Assembly (NCBI GenBank): GCA_016933055.1
Contig: JAFGBS010000009.1
Location: forward strand, 199,590-263,589
Length of the DNA: 64,000 bases
Source of the DNA: Promethearchaeota archaeon
GTDB taxonomy: Archaea > Asgardarchaeota > Lokiarchaeia > Sigyniarchaeales > Promethearchaeaceae
Direction of reading: 5' to 3'
In this document: positions 1 through 9,040 of the stretch, one piece after another
How positions within the stretch are numbered: the first letter of the stretch is position 1
How the letters are laid out: every line of letters begins with the position of its first letter
Translations under genes and position numbers: made by a program
Notes under the pieces: generated by a model
The model's input: only the letters and a program-made list of their open reading frames with translations
Told to the model about the DNA's origin: nothing
The model's database searches: none

Positions 1-192
1 ATCAATATAAGCACGGTCAAAACAGGTACTTCCTCCAATAAATATAATATCTGTGCCTGCAGCAGCAGCAATTTTAGCCATTTTACCAGCATCTTCGATG
101 GTTTGTTTTATTGGATCGGGATCAATAAGGCTAACATGTAATACACCTTCTTGTTGCAGTTGTTGTACAATTTTATTATAGATCTCATTCAT
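1..192 (-). CDS. Geranylgeranylglyceryl phosphate synthase, N-terminal part (gene runs off the left edge)
   Basis: Reading the minus strand from an ATG at 192 gives about 64 residues containing HVSLIDPDP, an AAAAGTD segment and FIGGST. This is the characteristic start of the GGGP synthase/PcrB TIM-barrel family (LIDPDK, GTDAI, GGST), whose members join geranylgeranyl diphosphate to sn-glycerol-1-phosphate in archaeal membrane lipid synthesis. The substrate fits the G1P dehydrogenase at 12658. The ATG overlaps the end of the upstream gene by 8 bases, so the two are probably cotranscribed. Only the first quarter is in the window; a heptaprenylglyceryl phosphate synthase would look the same here, but the archaeal context favours GGGPS. 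Confidence 0.8.
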   Translation of the reverse strand, partial: MNEIYNKIVQQLQQEGVLHVSLIDPDPIKQTIEDAGKMAKIAAAAGTDIIFIGGSTCFDRAYID

Positions 193-610
193 CTGATAGT
201 TCCTCTTCATCCTCTTCGTCTGATGCATCATTTTCTAAAACAATTTTCTCTTTTTGATTGTCATGTTCTTCAGTAATACGCCAATAGATATCATCTATTA
301 ACCATTCTCCGTCAATCTGTACAAGATGGCATAATGTTCTACCACTTTTATTCAAAACAAGCTTGACATGCTTTTCGGGAATTTCATATGATTCCCCTTC
401 TTTCAACACCTTAGATAGATCTTGATCGATAGCATCAGTGTCAATTGGAATTCGCTTAAAAAGTTCGATGGCTTTTTGAAAACTTTCAATCGTCAACTCT
501 TTTTGAATTCTAGGCGTCATCAATGAAAAAAATGTATCATAATCATTTGTATACAATGCTTGAATCTGTTTTTCAAAAACATCGATTGCAGCATTGATGA
601 TTTCACTCAT
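185..610 (-). CDS. Small acidic-tailed protein, NTF2/SnoaL-like fold suspected
   Basis: The product has 141 residues and no family I can name with certainty. The pattern of an N-terminal helix (MSEIINAAIDVFEKQIQAL), a middle phenylalanine-rich stretch and a final strand CHLVQIDGEWLIDDIYWR resembles NTF2-like/lumazine-binding-type proteins, which often end with a GEWLI-like strand. The last 20 residues are almost all Asp/Glu. I chose the ATG at 610 rather than one at 706 because a TATA element at 633-641 sits about 25 bases upstream, which predicts a leaderless message starting at that codon, and because the longer form would cross the divergent gene's promoter. It overlaps the GGGP synthase start by 8 bases. 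Confidence 0.7.
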   Translation of the reverse strand: MSEIINAAIDVFEKQIQALYTNDYDTFFSLMTPRIQKELTIESFQKAIELFKRIPIDTDAIDQDLSKVLKEGESYEIPEKHVKLVLNKSGRTLCHLVQIDGEWLIDDIYWRITEEHDNQKEKIVLENDASDEEDEEELSDE

Positions 611-632
611 ACTTGTTATCGTATCATACTTG

Positions 633-641
633 TAATATAAT
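633..641 (-). promoter_or_regulatory. TATA element of the 610 gene (leaderless)
   Basis: The minus strand reads ATTATATTA here, centred about 26 bases before the ATG at 610. This is the spacing expected for transcription starting at the start codon. Confidence 0.5.
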
Positions 642-656
642 TTTTCTCTCAGCTTA

Positions 657-665
657 TTTTTATAA
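657..665 (+). promoter_or_regulatory. TATA element of the GH127 gene (leaderless)
   Basis: TTTTATAAA lies about 27 bases before the ATG at 689. With the opposite-facing element at 633-641 it makes a compact divergent promoter about 80 bases wide, with both messages predicted to start at their ATG. Confidence 0.55.
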
Positions 666-688
666 ACCTGCTGGAAGAGATGATCTAT

Positions 689-2671
689 ATGAAGAAATTC
701 TCTCAAGAAAATTCCATTCCAGAAATTTCAATAGTAGATTCTTTCTGGGATTATTGGTCCCGCACAAACTTAAATGCGCTGTATTATCAGTGGGAGCAAT
801 TAGAAAAAACGCATTGTATTGAGAATTTCCGCATTGCAATAGGGAAATCAGATAGTTTTCGTGAGGGATGGTTTTTTTCTGATTCTGATGCATATAAATG
901 GTTGGACGCAGCAGGAAGATATTATAGTACTAATCCCCGACCAGAATTACTGCATCTTATCCAAGAATTTTTATTTTTAATTCAGCGAGCGCAGATGGAG
1001 GATGGTTATTTATACACCTACAACCAAATTTTCTTTCCCTCGAATAGATGGGTAAATTTATGGATCGAACATGAGCTTTATTGCTTAGGACATCTCATTG
1101 AAGCTATAATTTCAGTTTCACAAGCATTAAATGATGAAAAAATTTTAGATGTTGCTATCAAGGCTGCAGATCTTATCGTTCAAGAATTTTTGGGAAAGGA
1201 CGGCAATTATATTCCCGGTCATCAAGAGATTGAACTTGCATTGCTCAAACTCTATAAAATCACTAATAATCAAAATTACTTGAATTTAGGATCCCACTTT
1301 TTAAATATTCGAGGAGATATAAAACAAATTGCCTGGAAACTATTCCGACAGAACTTATCCGTAAATTCAAGGAAAAAATACGTAGAAAAGCAAAGAAAAC
1401 AATTTTTTCAAGAACATCCTCAAGCGCATCAAGTGCAGCTCCCTGCCCATGTGCAGTTTAATTATTCATTAGGAATGGTGATTAGATGGATCTATCAAAC
1501 TTTATCAGGTAAATATCAACAGCAGCATACACTTTTGCAAAACCAATTGACTCCTGAGGGTCATGCAGTTCGATTTAGTTATACCCATGCAGCCATCGCA
1601 ATGCTGCACTCTCTTCTTCCCCGTTCACCTTTGTTTAAAGCAAGTAGCTCAGCTTGGGACCACATGGTGCAAAAGCGAATGTTTGTAACAGGAGGATTAG
1701 GTTCTATTCCGATGGTTGAGGGTTTTGGACATGATTATGAATTAAATGGATCCTATGCTTACTGTGAAACATGTGCTGCAGTAGGTTCTGTCTTGTGGAA
1801 TTGGGAAATGAGTAAAATTACTCATGATGCGAAATTCAGCGAATTATTAGAATGGCAATTGTATAATTCCGTTTTAGGAGGTATGGGAACAGATGGTTCG
1901 ACCTATTTGTATCGCAATCCCCCCTTGTCTAAAGGCGTTCTCCAACGAGTGCCTTGGTATCAAGTTCCGTGTTGTCCTAGCAATATCTCCCGGTTACTTG
2001 CAGATATCAGAAAATATATCTATGATGTAGATCCTCTAAATTTTAAAACCCTTTATATTAATCAATATTTCAGTAACACTGTAAAATTTCCCTTCAAACC
2101 CTCCATACAGGCCTCAATTCATTCTAAAATTCCTTGGGGGGGAAATGTCTCAATTAATATAAAACTCACAGCCCCATGGACATTCGATTTGCATATTCGG
2201 ATTCCTGGATGGACAAAAAATCCAAAAATATTCATAAATGAAGAAGAAGTAAATTTCTTTCCTTCTAAATCCTCGATTCGTACAGCTTCGGGATGTTCTC
2301 CTTATGAGGGGAAATATCTAAAAATAAGTAGAACGTGGGATGCGAACAATACTGTACAACTTGATTTTCCTATGTGTGTAAATAAATTACGCGCTCATGA
2401 AAAGGTGAAATCAAATCGAGGAAAGATTGCTCTTACAAGAGGTCCATTGGTATACTGCATTGAAAGTATTGATAATCCTAATCAAGATATCTTTCGATTA
2501 CAAGTGGATCCGACTCAGAAATTCTCAACAGAAAAATTATCAATACACAATTATGATGTGATTGCTCTCAAAGGGATTTCTTTCGATGGAGAAGAAGTGA
2601 CTGCGATTCCATTTTATTGTTGGGGAAATCGGGGAAAGTCAGAAATGGTGGTCTGGATTAATTCTTATTAA
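689..2671 (+). CDS. Glycoside hydrolase family 127-like protein (beta-L-arabinofuranosidase family, DUF1680)
   Basis: About 660 residues, full length for the family. The alpha/alpha-toroid signature WIEHELYCLGHLIEA is present near residue 130. The zinc-thiolate catalytic centre known from the GH127 enzyme HypBA1 is conserved: CETC (Cys359, Glu360, Cys362) and the CCP pair (Cys428, Cys429), one of which is the family's nucleophile. The C-terminal third is a beta-sandwich containing WTFDLHIRIPGW. There is no signal peptide, so it probably acts in the cytoplasm on imported or recycled arabinofuranosides; the exact sugar cannot be told from sequence. I use the ATG at 689 because of the TATA spacing; an ATG at 680 would add three residues. 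Its end overlaps the convergent phosphatase by 4 bases. Confidence 0.85.
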   Translation: MKKFSQENSIPEISIVDSFWDYWSRTNLNALYYQWEQLEKTHCIENFRIAIGKSDSFREGWFFSDSDAYKWLDAAGRYYSTNPRPELLHLIQEFLFLIQRAQMEDGYLYTYNQIFFPSNRWVNLWIEHELYCLGHLIEAIISVSQALNDEKILDVAIKAADLIVQEFLGKDGNYIPGHQEIELALLKLYKITNNQNYLNLGSHFLNIRGDIKQIAWKLFRQNLSVNSRKKYVEKQRKQFFQEHPQAHQVQLPAHVQFNYSLGMVIRWIYQTLSGKYQQQHTLLQNQLTPEGHAVRFSYTHAAIAMLHSLLPRSPLFKASSSAWDHMVQKRMFVTGGLGSIPMVEGFGHDYELNGSYAYCETCAAVGSVLWNWEMSKITHDAKFSELLEWQLYNSVLGGMGTDGSTYLYRNPPLSKGVLQRVPWYQVPCCPSNISRLLADIRKYIYDVDPLNFKTLYINQYFSNTVKFPFKPSIQASIHSKIPWGGNVSINIKLTAPWTFDLHIRIPGWTKNPKIFINEEEVNFFPSKSSIRTASGCSPYEGKYLKISRTWDANNTVQLDFPMCVNKLRAHEKVKSNRGKIALTRGPLVYCIESIDNPNQDIFRLQVDPTQKFSTEKLSIHNYDVIALKGISFDGEEVTAIPFYCWGNRGKSEMVVWINSY

Positions 2672-3639
2672 ATGATTTCATCAACAGTGATCATTTTATC
2701 CCCTTTTCCGTTTAAAATCTCACCACTGCCATCATCATATTCCAAGAAATAACCTTTATTCTGTATTCGACCAAAGTAGGGGGATGTGCTAAAAATATGA
2801 ATAAGCACGTTATCCCAAAGTACCTTACCTCCCTCTTTAACCGTTTCATGCGCTCGAACGAGTCGTTTATAACCGTTGTTTTGAAGAAAATCAATAAGAG
2901 CGGCTTTGTTGAAATTATATATACCATAACCTCGAAAACTAGGGGTAAATTTTAGTAAGTTCTTATCTATTCCATTGACAGGATCATTCCACAAGAGCTG
3001 ATATATCCCTTTTCCCAACTCTATTTCTGATTCTTCGGTATAATCAATAAATAGAGGAGTCCTTTTGGTATCGAGATGTTTCATTATTTCGGATACCTTT
3101 TCATGTCGATCGGGAAGGGGGATTCCTCCATGCACTGCTAAAGTTTTCCATCGAGTCCTGGCGACTAATGGGAGATGTGCATAGAGTAGCTGCAATAATA
3201 ATTTGGGAAAAGTTCTGAAACCATGAATATTAACTAGTTCTTCTTTCAATCCGTACTTCTGGTTAATCTCAATATCTTCATGATTACCTTTTAGGGCAAT
3301 GACTAGATATGGATATTTTTGTTCGTCAATGAAATCATTAACAATTCCGTATTTTGAATACCCTTCTGAGCGTGCAAATGCATCCATTACTTTTATTAGA
3401 GTTCTTAATTGCTCGGAACCCCGATCGACATAATCCCCTAAAAACACAATGGTGCTTACTTTTTTCTTATTTGCAATTGCAAATGCATTCTGCAAATCTT
3501 GATAATTCCCATGAATATCACCCACATAGAGAACGGGACTTTTTTTTATATCTCTCAGAACTGGTTTATTTTTCAAATAGGGAATCACTAAATTGATAAA
3601 GTTTTCTAAACTCTCTCTATCCATAGTGTGCCTGTCCAT
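2668..3639 (-). CDS. PPP-family serine/threonine metallophosphatase
   Basis: A 323-residue protein with the full PPP signature in order: GDIHGN (40-45), GDYVDRG (68-74), GNHE (118-121) and HGG (170-172). These hold the two metal ions in PP1/PP2A-type phosphatases, so it probably removes phosphate from Ser/Thr of proteins; symmetrical diadenosine tetraphosphatase activity is an alternative in this superfamily. It has no extra domains. The start at 3639 is preceded at 25 bases by a TATA-like stretch (3656-3670) that may also serve the divergent M42 peptidase. The stop overlaps the GH127 stop by 4 bases in a tail-to-tail arrangement. Confidence 0.88.
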   Translation of the reverse strand: MDRHTMDRESLENFINLVIPYLKNKPVLRDIKKSPVLYVGDIHGNYQDLQNAFAIANKKKVSTIVFLGDYVDRGSEQLRTLIKVMDAFARSEGYSKYGIVNDFIDEQKYPYLVIALKGNHEDIEINQKYGLKEELVNIHGFRTFPKLLLQLLYAHLPLVARTRWKTLAVHGGIPLPDRHEKVSEIMKHLDTKRTPLFIDYTEESEIELGKGIYQLLWNDPVNGIDKNLLKFTPSFRGYGIYNFNKAALIDFLQNNGYKRLVRAHETVKEGGKVLWDNVLIHIFSTSPYFGRIQNKGYFLEYDDGSGEILNGKGDKMITVDEII

Positions 3640-3655
3640 ATATATTGGTTAAGCA

Positions 3656-3670
3656 CAATAATTTATTATT
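3656..3670. promoter_or_regulatory. Shared AT-rich promoter core between divergent genes
   Basis: CAATAATTTATTATT reads as a TATA-like element on both strands. On the minus strand it is about 25 bases before the ATG at 3639 (leaderless). On the plus strand it would give a leader of about 25 bases for the gene at 3715. Confidence 0.4.
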
Positions 3671-3714
3671 ACTCTTGATTACTAATGAAAGACAAAAGTT
3701 ATTGGTAAGAAAAA

Positions 3715-4839
3715 ATGACAGAATTCAAACTGGATTTAAAACTACTGGAAAATCTATCTAATGCATTTGGTCCCTCCGGTTACGAAACAGAAGCACAAAA
3801 AATCGCACTTGAATATGGTAAGCTATATGCTGATGCAGTGGAATTTGATCGAACTGGATCCGTGATATTTAAGAAGGGATCATCTGGTCCGAAAATCATG
3901 TTAGCAGGTCATGGGGACGAAATAGGATTTATAGTTTGTGGAATCGAAAAATCAGGATATTTAAGAATAAACAATTTGGGTGGGTGGTGGAGTCACTCCG
4001 TCCTTAGTCAGCAAGTATTGATTAGAACAATGGACGGTAAAAAAATAATTGGAATCATTATTGCACCTCCTCCTCATATCCTTCCTCCTGATAAGCGAGA
4101 TAAGGTCATTCCTTTAGAAAAAATGTATATGGACGTAGGATGCAAATCCGAAAAAGAAGTGAAAGAACTTGGAATAAATATAGGTGATCCTGTTGTTCCA
4201 GTATCCACTTTCAGAATTGAGAAACGCACACGTATTAGTATCAAAGATAACAAGAAAAAAGAAGAAGTCCAACTTGCTATCGGCAAAGCATTCGATGACC
4301 GGATCGGTGTATTTATAATACTCGAAGTGTTACGTCGTTTAAAACAAGAGGAAATTGATCACCCCAATATAGTGTATTGTGCCGCAACAACTCAAGAAGA
4401 AGTGGGACTAAGAGGTGCACGCACTGCAGCTAAGTTAATTGAACCCGATATTGGATTTTCATTGGATGTGGACGTTTCTGGCGACATACCTGGAGTACAA
4501 GATATCTCCCAAAAAATGGGAGAAGGTGTAGCCATTTCTGCAGGGGATGGATCAATGATTCCCAATCCCCGTTTCCGAAAATTTGTAATCGATATTGCAG
4601 AAAAACACAAAATTAAATGGCAACCCGCATTTTTGCGTCGAGGAGGTACTGACGCAGGAGTAATTCATCTAACTGGTATAGGTGCACCGAGTTTATTTAT
4701 AGGCATACCCACAAGACATATCCATACCCATAATGGTATTCTCGACCTTTCCGATGTAGAAAATGCAATCAAATTGCTCGTAGAGGTTATTAAGGAATTG
4801 AATGAAAAAACGGTAGAAAGCTTTACCAAATTAGAATAA
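3715..4839 (+). CDS. M42 family metallo-aminopeptidase (FrvX/TET-like)
   Basis: 374 residues, close to the usual length. The co-catalytic zinc set of M42 enzymes is visible: His66 and Asp68 in AGHGDE, Asp194 in AFDDR, the Glu228-Glu229 pair in TTQEEVG, Asp251/253 in LDVDVSGD, and the terminal His in RHIHTH. The family forms large dodecameric (TET) shells that trim short peptides downstream of the proteasome in archaea. GTDAG near the end is also typical. It is read alone, with a 363-base gap after it. A cellulase-annotated homologue (endoglucanase M) is a known misannotation of this same family, so I favour peptidase. Confidence 0.9.
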   Translation: MTEFKLDLKLLENLSNAFGPSGYETEAQKIALEYGKLYADAVEFDRTGSVIFKKGSSGPKIMLAGHGDEIGFIVCGIEKSGYLRINNLGGWWSHSVLSQQVLIRTMDGKKIIGIIIAPPPHILPPDKRDKVIPLEKMYMDVGCKSEKEVKELGINIGDPVVPVSTFRIEKRTRISIKDNKKKEEVQLAIGKAFDDRIGVFIILEVLRRLKQEEIDHPNIVYCAATTQEEVGLRGARTAAKLIEPDIGFSLDVDVSGDIPGVQDISQKMGEGVAISAGDGSMIPNPRFRKFVIDIAEKHKIKWQPAFLRRGGTDAGVIHLTGIGAPSLFIGIPTRHIHTHNGILDLSDVENAIKLLVEVIKELNEKTVESFTKLE

Positions 4840-5202
4840 ATACTTTAATCAACATCTATACTGTGATACCCGAAAATCTTTCTACGTAGTACATAGTACT
4901 TAAGTTTAAGTACGAATTTCTGTCAATTTGCCTGTCGGTGGATAGGTGGGTGTGGTTTTATAAAGTCGCATGATTCGCTTTCAGCTTTATTCACTCGTGC
5001 TACCCATTACCGTACTATCTACCCATACTTTTTACCTAAATACTATTTGCTTTTCGGGTATAAATTTGCAATAGATTGTCGAATTTATTCTGGCTTGTAT
5101 ATTCGGTGGAAATTTACGATAGTATTACGTTAATGCATTTACATAATCGCTTGATAGGGTAGAAAAGGCGTTTATTATTCTTCTTTTTTTAATTCGGATT
5201 TT
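4840..5202. other. Longest gene-free gap; several inverted repeats, possible structured RNA at 4866-5061
   Basis: This 363-base stretch has no convincing reading frame. The 11 bases at 4866-4876 (ATACCCGAAAA) are perfectly complementary to 5051-5061 (TTTTCGGGTAT), enclosing 174 bases. Inside, GTGGATAG (4938-4945) pairs with CTATCTAC (5015-5022) with one G-U, and 4896-4913 is an 8-base perfect inverted repeat. Together they could fold as a closed RNA. I looked for RNase P RNA, SRP RNA and tRNA core motifs on both strands and did not see them. The last part (5171-5178, TTTATTAT) is the likely TATA element of the helicase gene. The strand of any RNA is unknown. Confidence 0.3.
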
Positions 5203-7596
5203 TTGATCAAACCACTCTATTTACTTTTAAGAGATCTGGATAACTGTTCATTACCAATGGATCCACGGGGAAGTAGTAATCCGATGTCGATAGAAAATAT
5301 TTTACATGATCTAACTAAACAGCCCTTTTATGAAAATCAAATCATCCATATTGAGAATATTCCAAAAAAACCTCCGATTTATGGAGATTTACAGCACAAT
5401 TTGCATCCAAAACTACATGAATGGTTAATCAGCAATAAGTATGTACTATATTCTCATCAAACTGAAGCAATCGATTCGATTCTAGAAGGTAATAATGTGG
5501 TTCTAGTAACAAGTACTGCATCGGGCAAATCGTTAGCCTATAGTCTTCCTGTGCTACATTCTCTACTAAATAGACCGGACTCTTGTGCAATTTACTTATT
5601 TCCACAAAAAGCTTTAGCTCAAGATCAATACGAGAAATTGACTCAAATGATGGATTTTCTTGGAATCGATCGAAAATTTTCAGGAATTTATGATGGGGAT
5701 ACTTCCACAGATGAAAAACGTCGTATTCGGCAAGAATCCCGGATCATTATCACTAATCCCTATGGATTCCATTACTACTTACCCTATAAAAATCTCTGGA
5801 CGAGAGTATTCAGCAACTTGAAATACATTATTATTGATGAAATTTCAGTTTACCGTGGCATATTTGGATCGAATTTCGCTCAAGTAATACGCCGTTTTCT
5901 TCGAGTTCTCGCATCCTTTAACACATCCCCCACCTTTATTTTATGCAGCGCAACCATCAAAAATCCATTGGAAGTTGCTACAAAACTAACCGGGCAAGAA
6001 TTTAAATTAATAGATAGGGATGGATCTCCTGATCCCGGTCGTTATTTTGTGATGTGGGACCTTCCAATGGAGAAGAACTCGGATATATATAAATCAGCCC
6101 ATTCTCAGACTCGATATCTCTTTAATTACATTGTTCAACATGACATGCAGACTCTAGCTTTTGTGCGATCCCGAAAAATGGCTGAACTAAATGCGTATTA
6201 CTCCCGTATGTTCTTAGAAAGGGATAATAAACATGAGCTTATCGATCGTGTAATTAGTTATCGTGCAGGATTGAAGGCGGATGATCGTCGTAGAATCGAA
6301 CAAGCGTTACGGGATCGAAATATTTTGGGAGTATATTCCACGACTGCATTGGAATTAGGAGTGGATATAGGATCATTGGATTGCACTATTTTATCGGGCT
6401 TTCCTGGCACAATATCTTCCATGTGGCAGCAAATTGGTCGAGCGGGAAGATCTTATAATCCAGATACTGGAATTGAGTGTTTATCTTTTTTAATTCCTCT
6501 CCCCAATCCGCTGGACTTATATTATGTAAATAATCCTCACGAATTGATGTCCAAACCTCATGAAATTTGCCACATTAATTTAGATAATAAATATATCTTA
6601 GAAAATCATTTAAAATGCGCTGCAAAAGAAGCCCCTCTTACTGAAAAAGACGAAAAATTATTTGGAAAAGCCTTTTTAGAAGCAGTTGAATCCCTTGAAA
6701 AGAAAAAAATAGTAAAAAAACACGGGAAACGGTATTATTGGAATGGTATAGAGCAATTTCCTCCGAGAACAGTTTCATTGAATTCGATTCGAGAGAGTGA
6801 TTTTCAAATCATTATTGAACGGGATAAGGGGAGATCTACTCTTATAACTTATGAGGAACAATCCTATGTATATAAAGAATTACACGAAGGCGCCATTTAC
6901 CTATATATGGCAGAACCTTATCGAGTACATGAGCTGGATTTGAAGAATAAAGTAGTAAAACTATCGAAAAATGAGGGAACGACCTATACGCGATCTCGAG
7001 TGATTACCGATATTTTACAAAGAGGGAAAGGAAAAAAAACCAAATCTGAAAATGGAATCAACGTTTATTACGGGGATGTAAGAGTATCTGAACAAGTGGT
7101 GGGATATGATATAATTTCAATGGAGACCAATGAACGATTAGCGCGTAATTCTTTGAATTTACCCTCCATAGAGCTGGAAACAAAAGCAATATGGTTCTCG
7201 ATTCCACCTGAGTATAAGCACCTCCTTGAAACAGAAGGCTATAACTTTGATGGCGCGATTCATGCTATAGAACATGCCGCAATCAGTATAACTCCATATT
7301 TTACCATGTGCGATAGATGGGATATAGGTGGTGTCTCTACACGAACAGGGTCACAAGAATTAGATGAATGGCCGGTAATTTATATCTATGATGGATTTGT
7401 TGGAGGAATTGGAATTGCAGAATCCTTGTATGATGTAATCTACGAACTCCTAAAAAAAACCTATATCTTAATTAGTACATGCAAATGCAAAAAAGCCTGT
7501 CCCGGATGTGTTATCTCCCCAAAATGTGGAAACAATAATCAACCATTGGATAAATATGGAGGAAAACGCTTATTAGAGCTTATTCTAAAAATTTAA
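5203..7596 (+). CDS. DEAH-like superfamily 2 helicase with C-terminal Cys cluster (YprA/Hrq1 type)
   Basis: 797 residues. It has the helicase core: a YSHQ Q-motif near 83, Walker A TSTASGKS (103-110), motif II DEIS (about 212) followed by the family hallmark VYRG, motif III CSAT, and motif VI IGRAGR. The C-terminal DUF1998 part carries GGIGIAE and a cysteine cluster (Cys760, 762, 766, 769, 775). This is the YprA/MrfA-Hrq1 family, 3'-5' DNA translocases linked to DNA repair, notably crosslink damage. Motif II ends in Ser where DEIH or DELH is usual. The start is TTG at 5203, supported by a TATA element about 26 bases upstream; an in-frame ATG at 5257 would lose only 18 residues. A YprB-type nuclease lies at 17095. 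Confidence 0.88.
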   Translation: MIKPLYLLLRDLDNCSLPMDPRGSSNPMSIENILHDLTKQPFYENQIIHIENIPKKPPIYGDLQHNLHPKLHEWLISNKYVLYSHQTEAIDSILEGNNVVLVTSTASGKSLAYSLPVLHSLLNRPDSCAIYLFPQKALAQDQYEKLTQMMDFLGIDRKFSGIYDGDTSTDEKRRIRQESRIIITNPYGFHYYLPYKNLWTRVFSNLKYIIIDEISVYRGIFGSNFAQVIRRFLRVLASFNTSPTFILCSATIKNPLEVATKLTGQEFKLIDRDGSPDPGRYFVMWDLPMEKNSDIYKSAHSQTRYLFNYIVQHDMQTLAFVRSRKMAELNAYYSRMFLERDNKHELIDRVISYRAGLKADDRRRIEQALRDRNILGVYSTTALELGVDIGSLDCTILSGFPGTISSMWQQIGRAGRSYNPDTGIECLSFLIPLPNPLDLYYVNNPHELMSKPHEICHINLDNKYILENHLKCAAKEAPLTEKDEKLFGKAFLEAVESLEKKKIVKKHGKRYYWNGIEQFPPRTVSLNSIRESDFQIIIERDKGRSTLITYEEQSYVYKELHEGAIYLYMAEPYRVHELDLKNKVVKLSKNEGTTYTRSRVITDILQRGKGKKTKSENGINVYYGDVRVSEQVVGYDIISMETNERLARNSLNLPSIELETKAIWFSIPPEYKHLLETEGYNFDGAIHAIEHAAISITPYFTMCDRWDIGGVSTRTGSQELDEWPVIYIYDGFVGGIGIAESLYDVIYELLKKTYILISTCKCKKACPGCVISPKCGNNNQPLDKYGGKRLLELILKI

Positions 7597-7635
7597 CGCG
7601 ACAAAATTTTTAGTCAATCCTACGTAGGTTTCCTA

Positions 7636-8142
7636 ATGATTCCACAGAAGATATTTTTTACCAAAGGCTATGGACACGGAATTAAAAAAATTCTTAGTTT
7701 TGAAAATGCCCTTCGTAGTGCCCAAATTTCTACTTATAATTTGGTTAAAGTGTCTTCCATTTTACCCCCTCACTGTGAAGAAATCTCACTAGAACAAGGA
7801 AAATATCTATTACGACCCGGACAAATTGTGTATATAGTCTTATCGGAAAATACTAAATTTTATAATGCCAGTACTGAACCTACCAGTATATTTGCATCGA
7901 TTGGGGTTGCCAAACCACGAGATCCGAGTTTTTACGGTTATCTGGGGGAATTTTCAGGGGAAAATGAAGATTTGGAGCATGTCAAACGGGAATCGCGTGA
8001 TTTAGCCTATGAATTACTAATTTCTTCACGAAGCAAAGATCTTAATCTAGATATTGATACTTATGAACACACTGCCTATGCATTTGTAAATGAAAAGGAT
8101 AAGTACACCACTTGCATTGCTGCTGCTGTATTTGTTGAATAA
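7636..8142 (+). CDS. pdaD: Pyruvoyl-dependent arginine decarboxylase
   Basis: 168 residues, the standard size. The self-cleavage site KVSSILPP is present at Ser40-Ser41; in the characterised archaeal enzyme the chain is cut between these serines and the second becomes the pyruvoyl group. The GYGxG start and the later FASIGVAKP are also family features. It converts arginine to agmatine in the cytoplasm. It lies 23 bases before an agmatinase-like gene in the same direction, so the pair should take arginine to putrescine. It follows the helicase by 39 bases and may be read through from it. Confidence 0.93.
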   Translation: MIPQKIFFTKGYGHGIKKILSFENALRSAQISTYNLVKVSSILPPHCEEISLEQGKYLLRPGQIVYIVLSENTKFYNASTEPTSIFASIGVAKPRDPSFYGYLGEFSGENEDLEHVKRESRDLAYELLISSRSKDLNLDIDTYEHTAYAFVNEKDKYTTCIAAAVFVE

Positions 8143-8165
8143 TAGGATTAGATGGTGAACAAGAT

Positions 8166-9026
8166 ATGGCTAATCATTACCGATTTTTCGACTATCCCCC
8201 TACAATGAACGATCATACACAATTTATCCTTATAGGGATCCCATTTGATGGAGATATGACTCAAAACCGGGGAATATGCACGGATGCCCCAGATGTAATC
8301 CGAAGAATCTCTCTAGATTTATCTCTTACATCTGAAAGTGGTATTGATCTTAATACACTGCACATGGCGGATGTGGGAAACGTCCGAAAGGATATCACTG
8401 AACCAGAATTAATCCAAGAAATTGGGAAATTCCTTGAGAATTCTCATCATACCGTACCCATTTTTATTGGGGGAAGCCATAATATCACCTATTATACCAT
8501 AACTTCTCTACTTCAACAACAAAACATACCCAACCTGCACTATATTTCGTTAGATGCGCATTTGGATTGTTATGATGAATGGAATGGGAACAAATATACT
8601 CATTGTACAGTAACACGGAGAATTTTTGAAACCCTAGGATCAAACTCAAAACAGGTATATGTAATCGGTGCACGGGACATTGATCTTCCCGAATTAGAAT
8701 GGGCACATGAGGTCAACCTACAATTTTTCCGGATGTATGACACACTTAAATTTGATACGTCAATCAAAGATAAACCTCCGGTTTACCTCTCGGTGGATAT
8801 AGATGTATTCGATCCCTCGGTTGCTCCTGCTACAGGTTACCCTATTCCTGGTGGGATTTCTTACCGTGATTATCTAGAATTCCTACCTCAGATTGTGCAA
8901 CATTTTACTATAGTAGGTTTGGATTTCGTGGAATATTCCCCAATACTCGACTTACCAAACAAGATGACCGCGTTTCTCATCGCAAAATTAATTATTGAAA
9001 CCATGGTTGGAATAAAAAAAAAGTAA
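8166..9026 (+). CDS. speB: Agmatinase (ureohydrolase family)
   Basis: 286 residues. All six manganese ligands of the arginase/agmatinase fold are present: His105 (GGSHNIT), Asp130, His132 and Asp134 (DAHLDCYDE), and Asp211 and Asp213 (SVDIDVFDP). PATGYPIPGG follows as usual. The usual GGDH is GGSH here, but the Asp is not a metal ligand. Position directly after the arginine decarboxylase argues for agmatine as the substrate (to putrescine and urea) rather than arginine, guanidinobutyrate or formiminoglutamate. Substrate cannot be fixed from sequence alone. Confidence 0.88.
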   Translation: MANHYRFFDYPPTMNDHTQFILIGIPFDGDMTQNRGICTDAPDVIRRISLDLSLTSESGIDLNTLHMADVGNVRKDITEPELIQEIGKFLENSHHTVPIFIGGSHNITYYTITSLLQQQNIPNLHYISLDAHLDCYDEWNGNKYTHCTVTRRIFETLGSNSKQVYVIGARDIDLPELEWAHEVNLQFFRMYDTLKFDTSIKDKPPVYLSVDIDVFDPSVAPATGYPIPGGISYRDYLEFLPQIVQHFTIVGLDFVEYSPILDLPNKMTAFLIAKLIIETMVGIKKK

Positions 9027-9040
9027 ATCAGAAAAATTGA

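Noticed and set aside
4840..5202. tRNA, RNase P RNA or SRP RNA in the longest gap
   Set aside because: No T-loop-like consensus, no RNase P core (GAGGAAAGU) and no SRP helix-8 motif on either strand.
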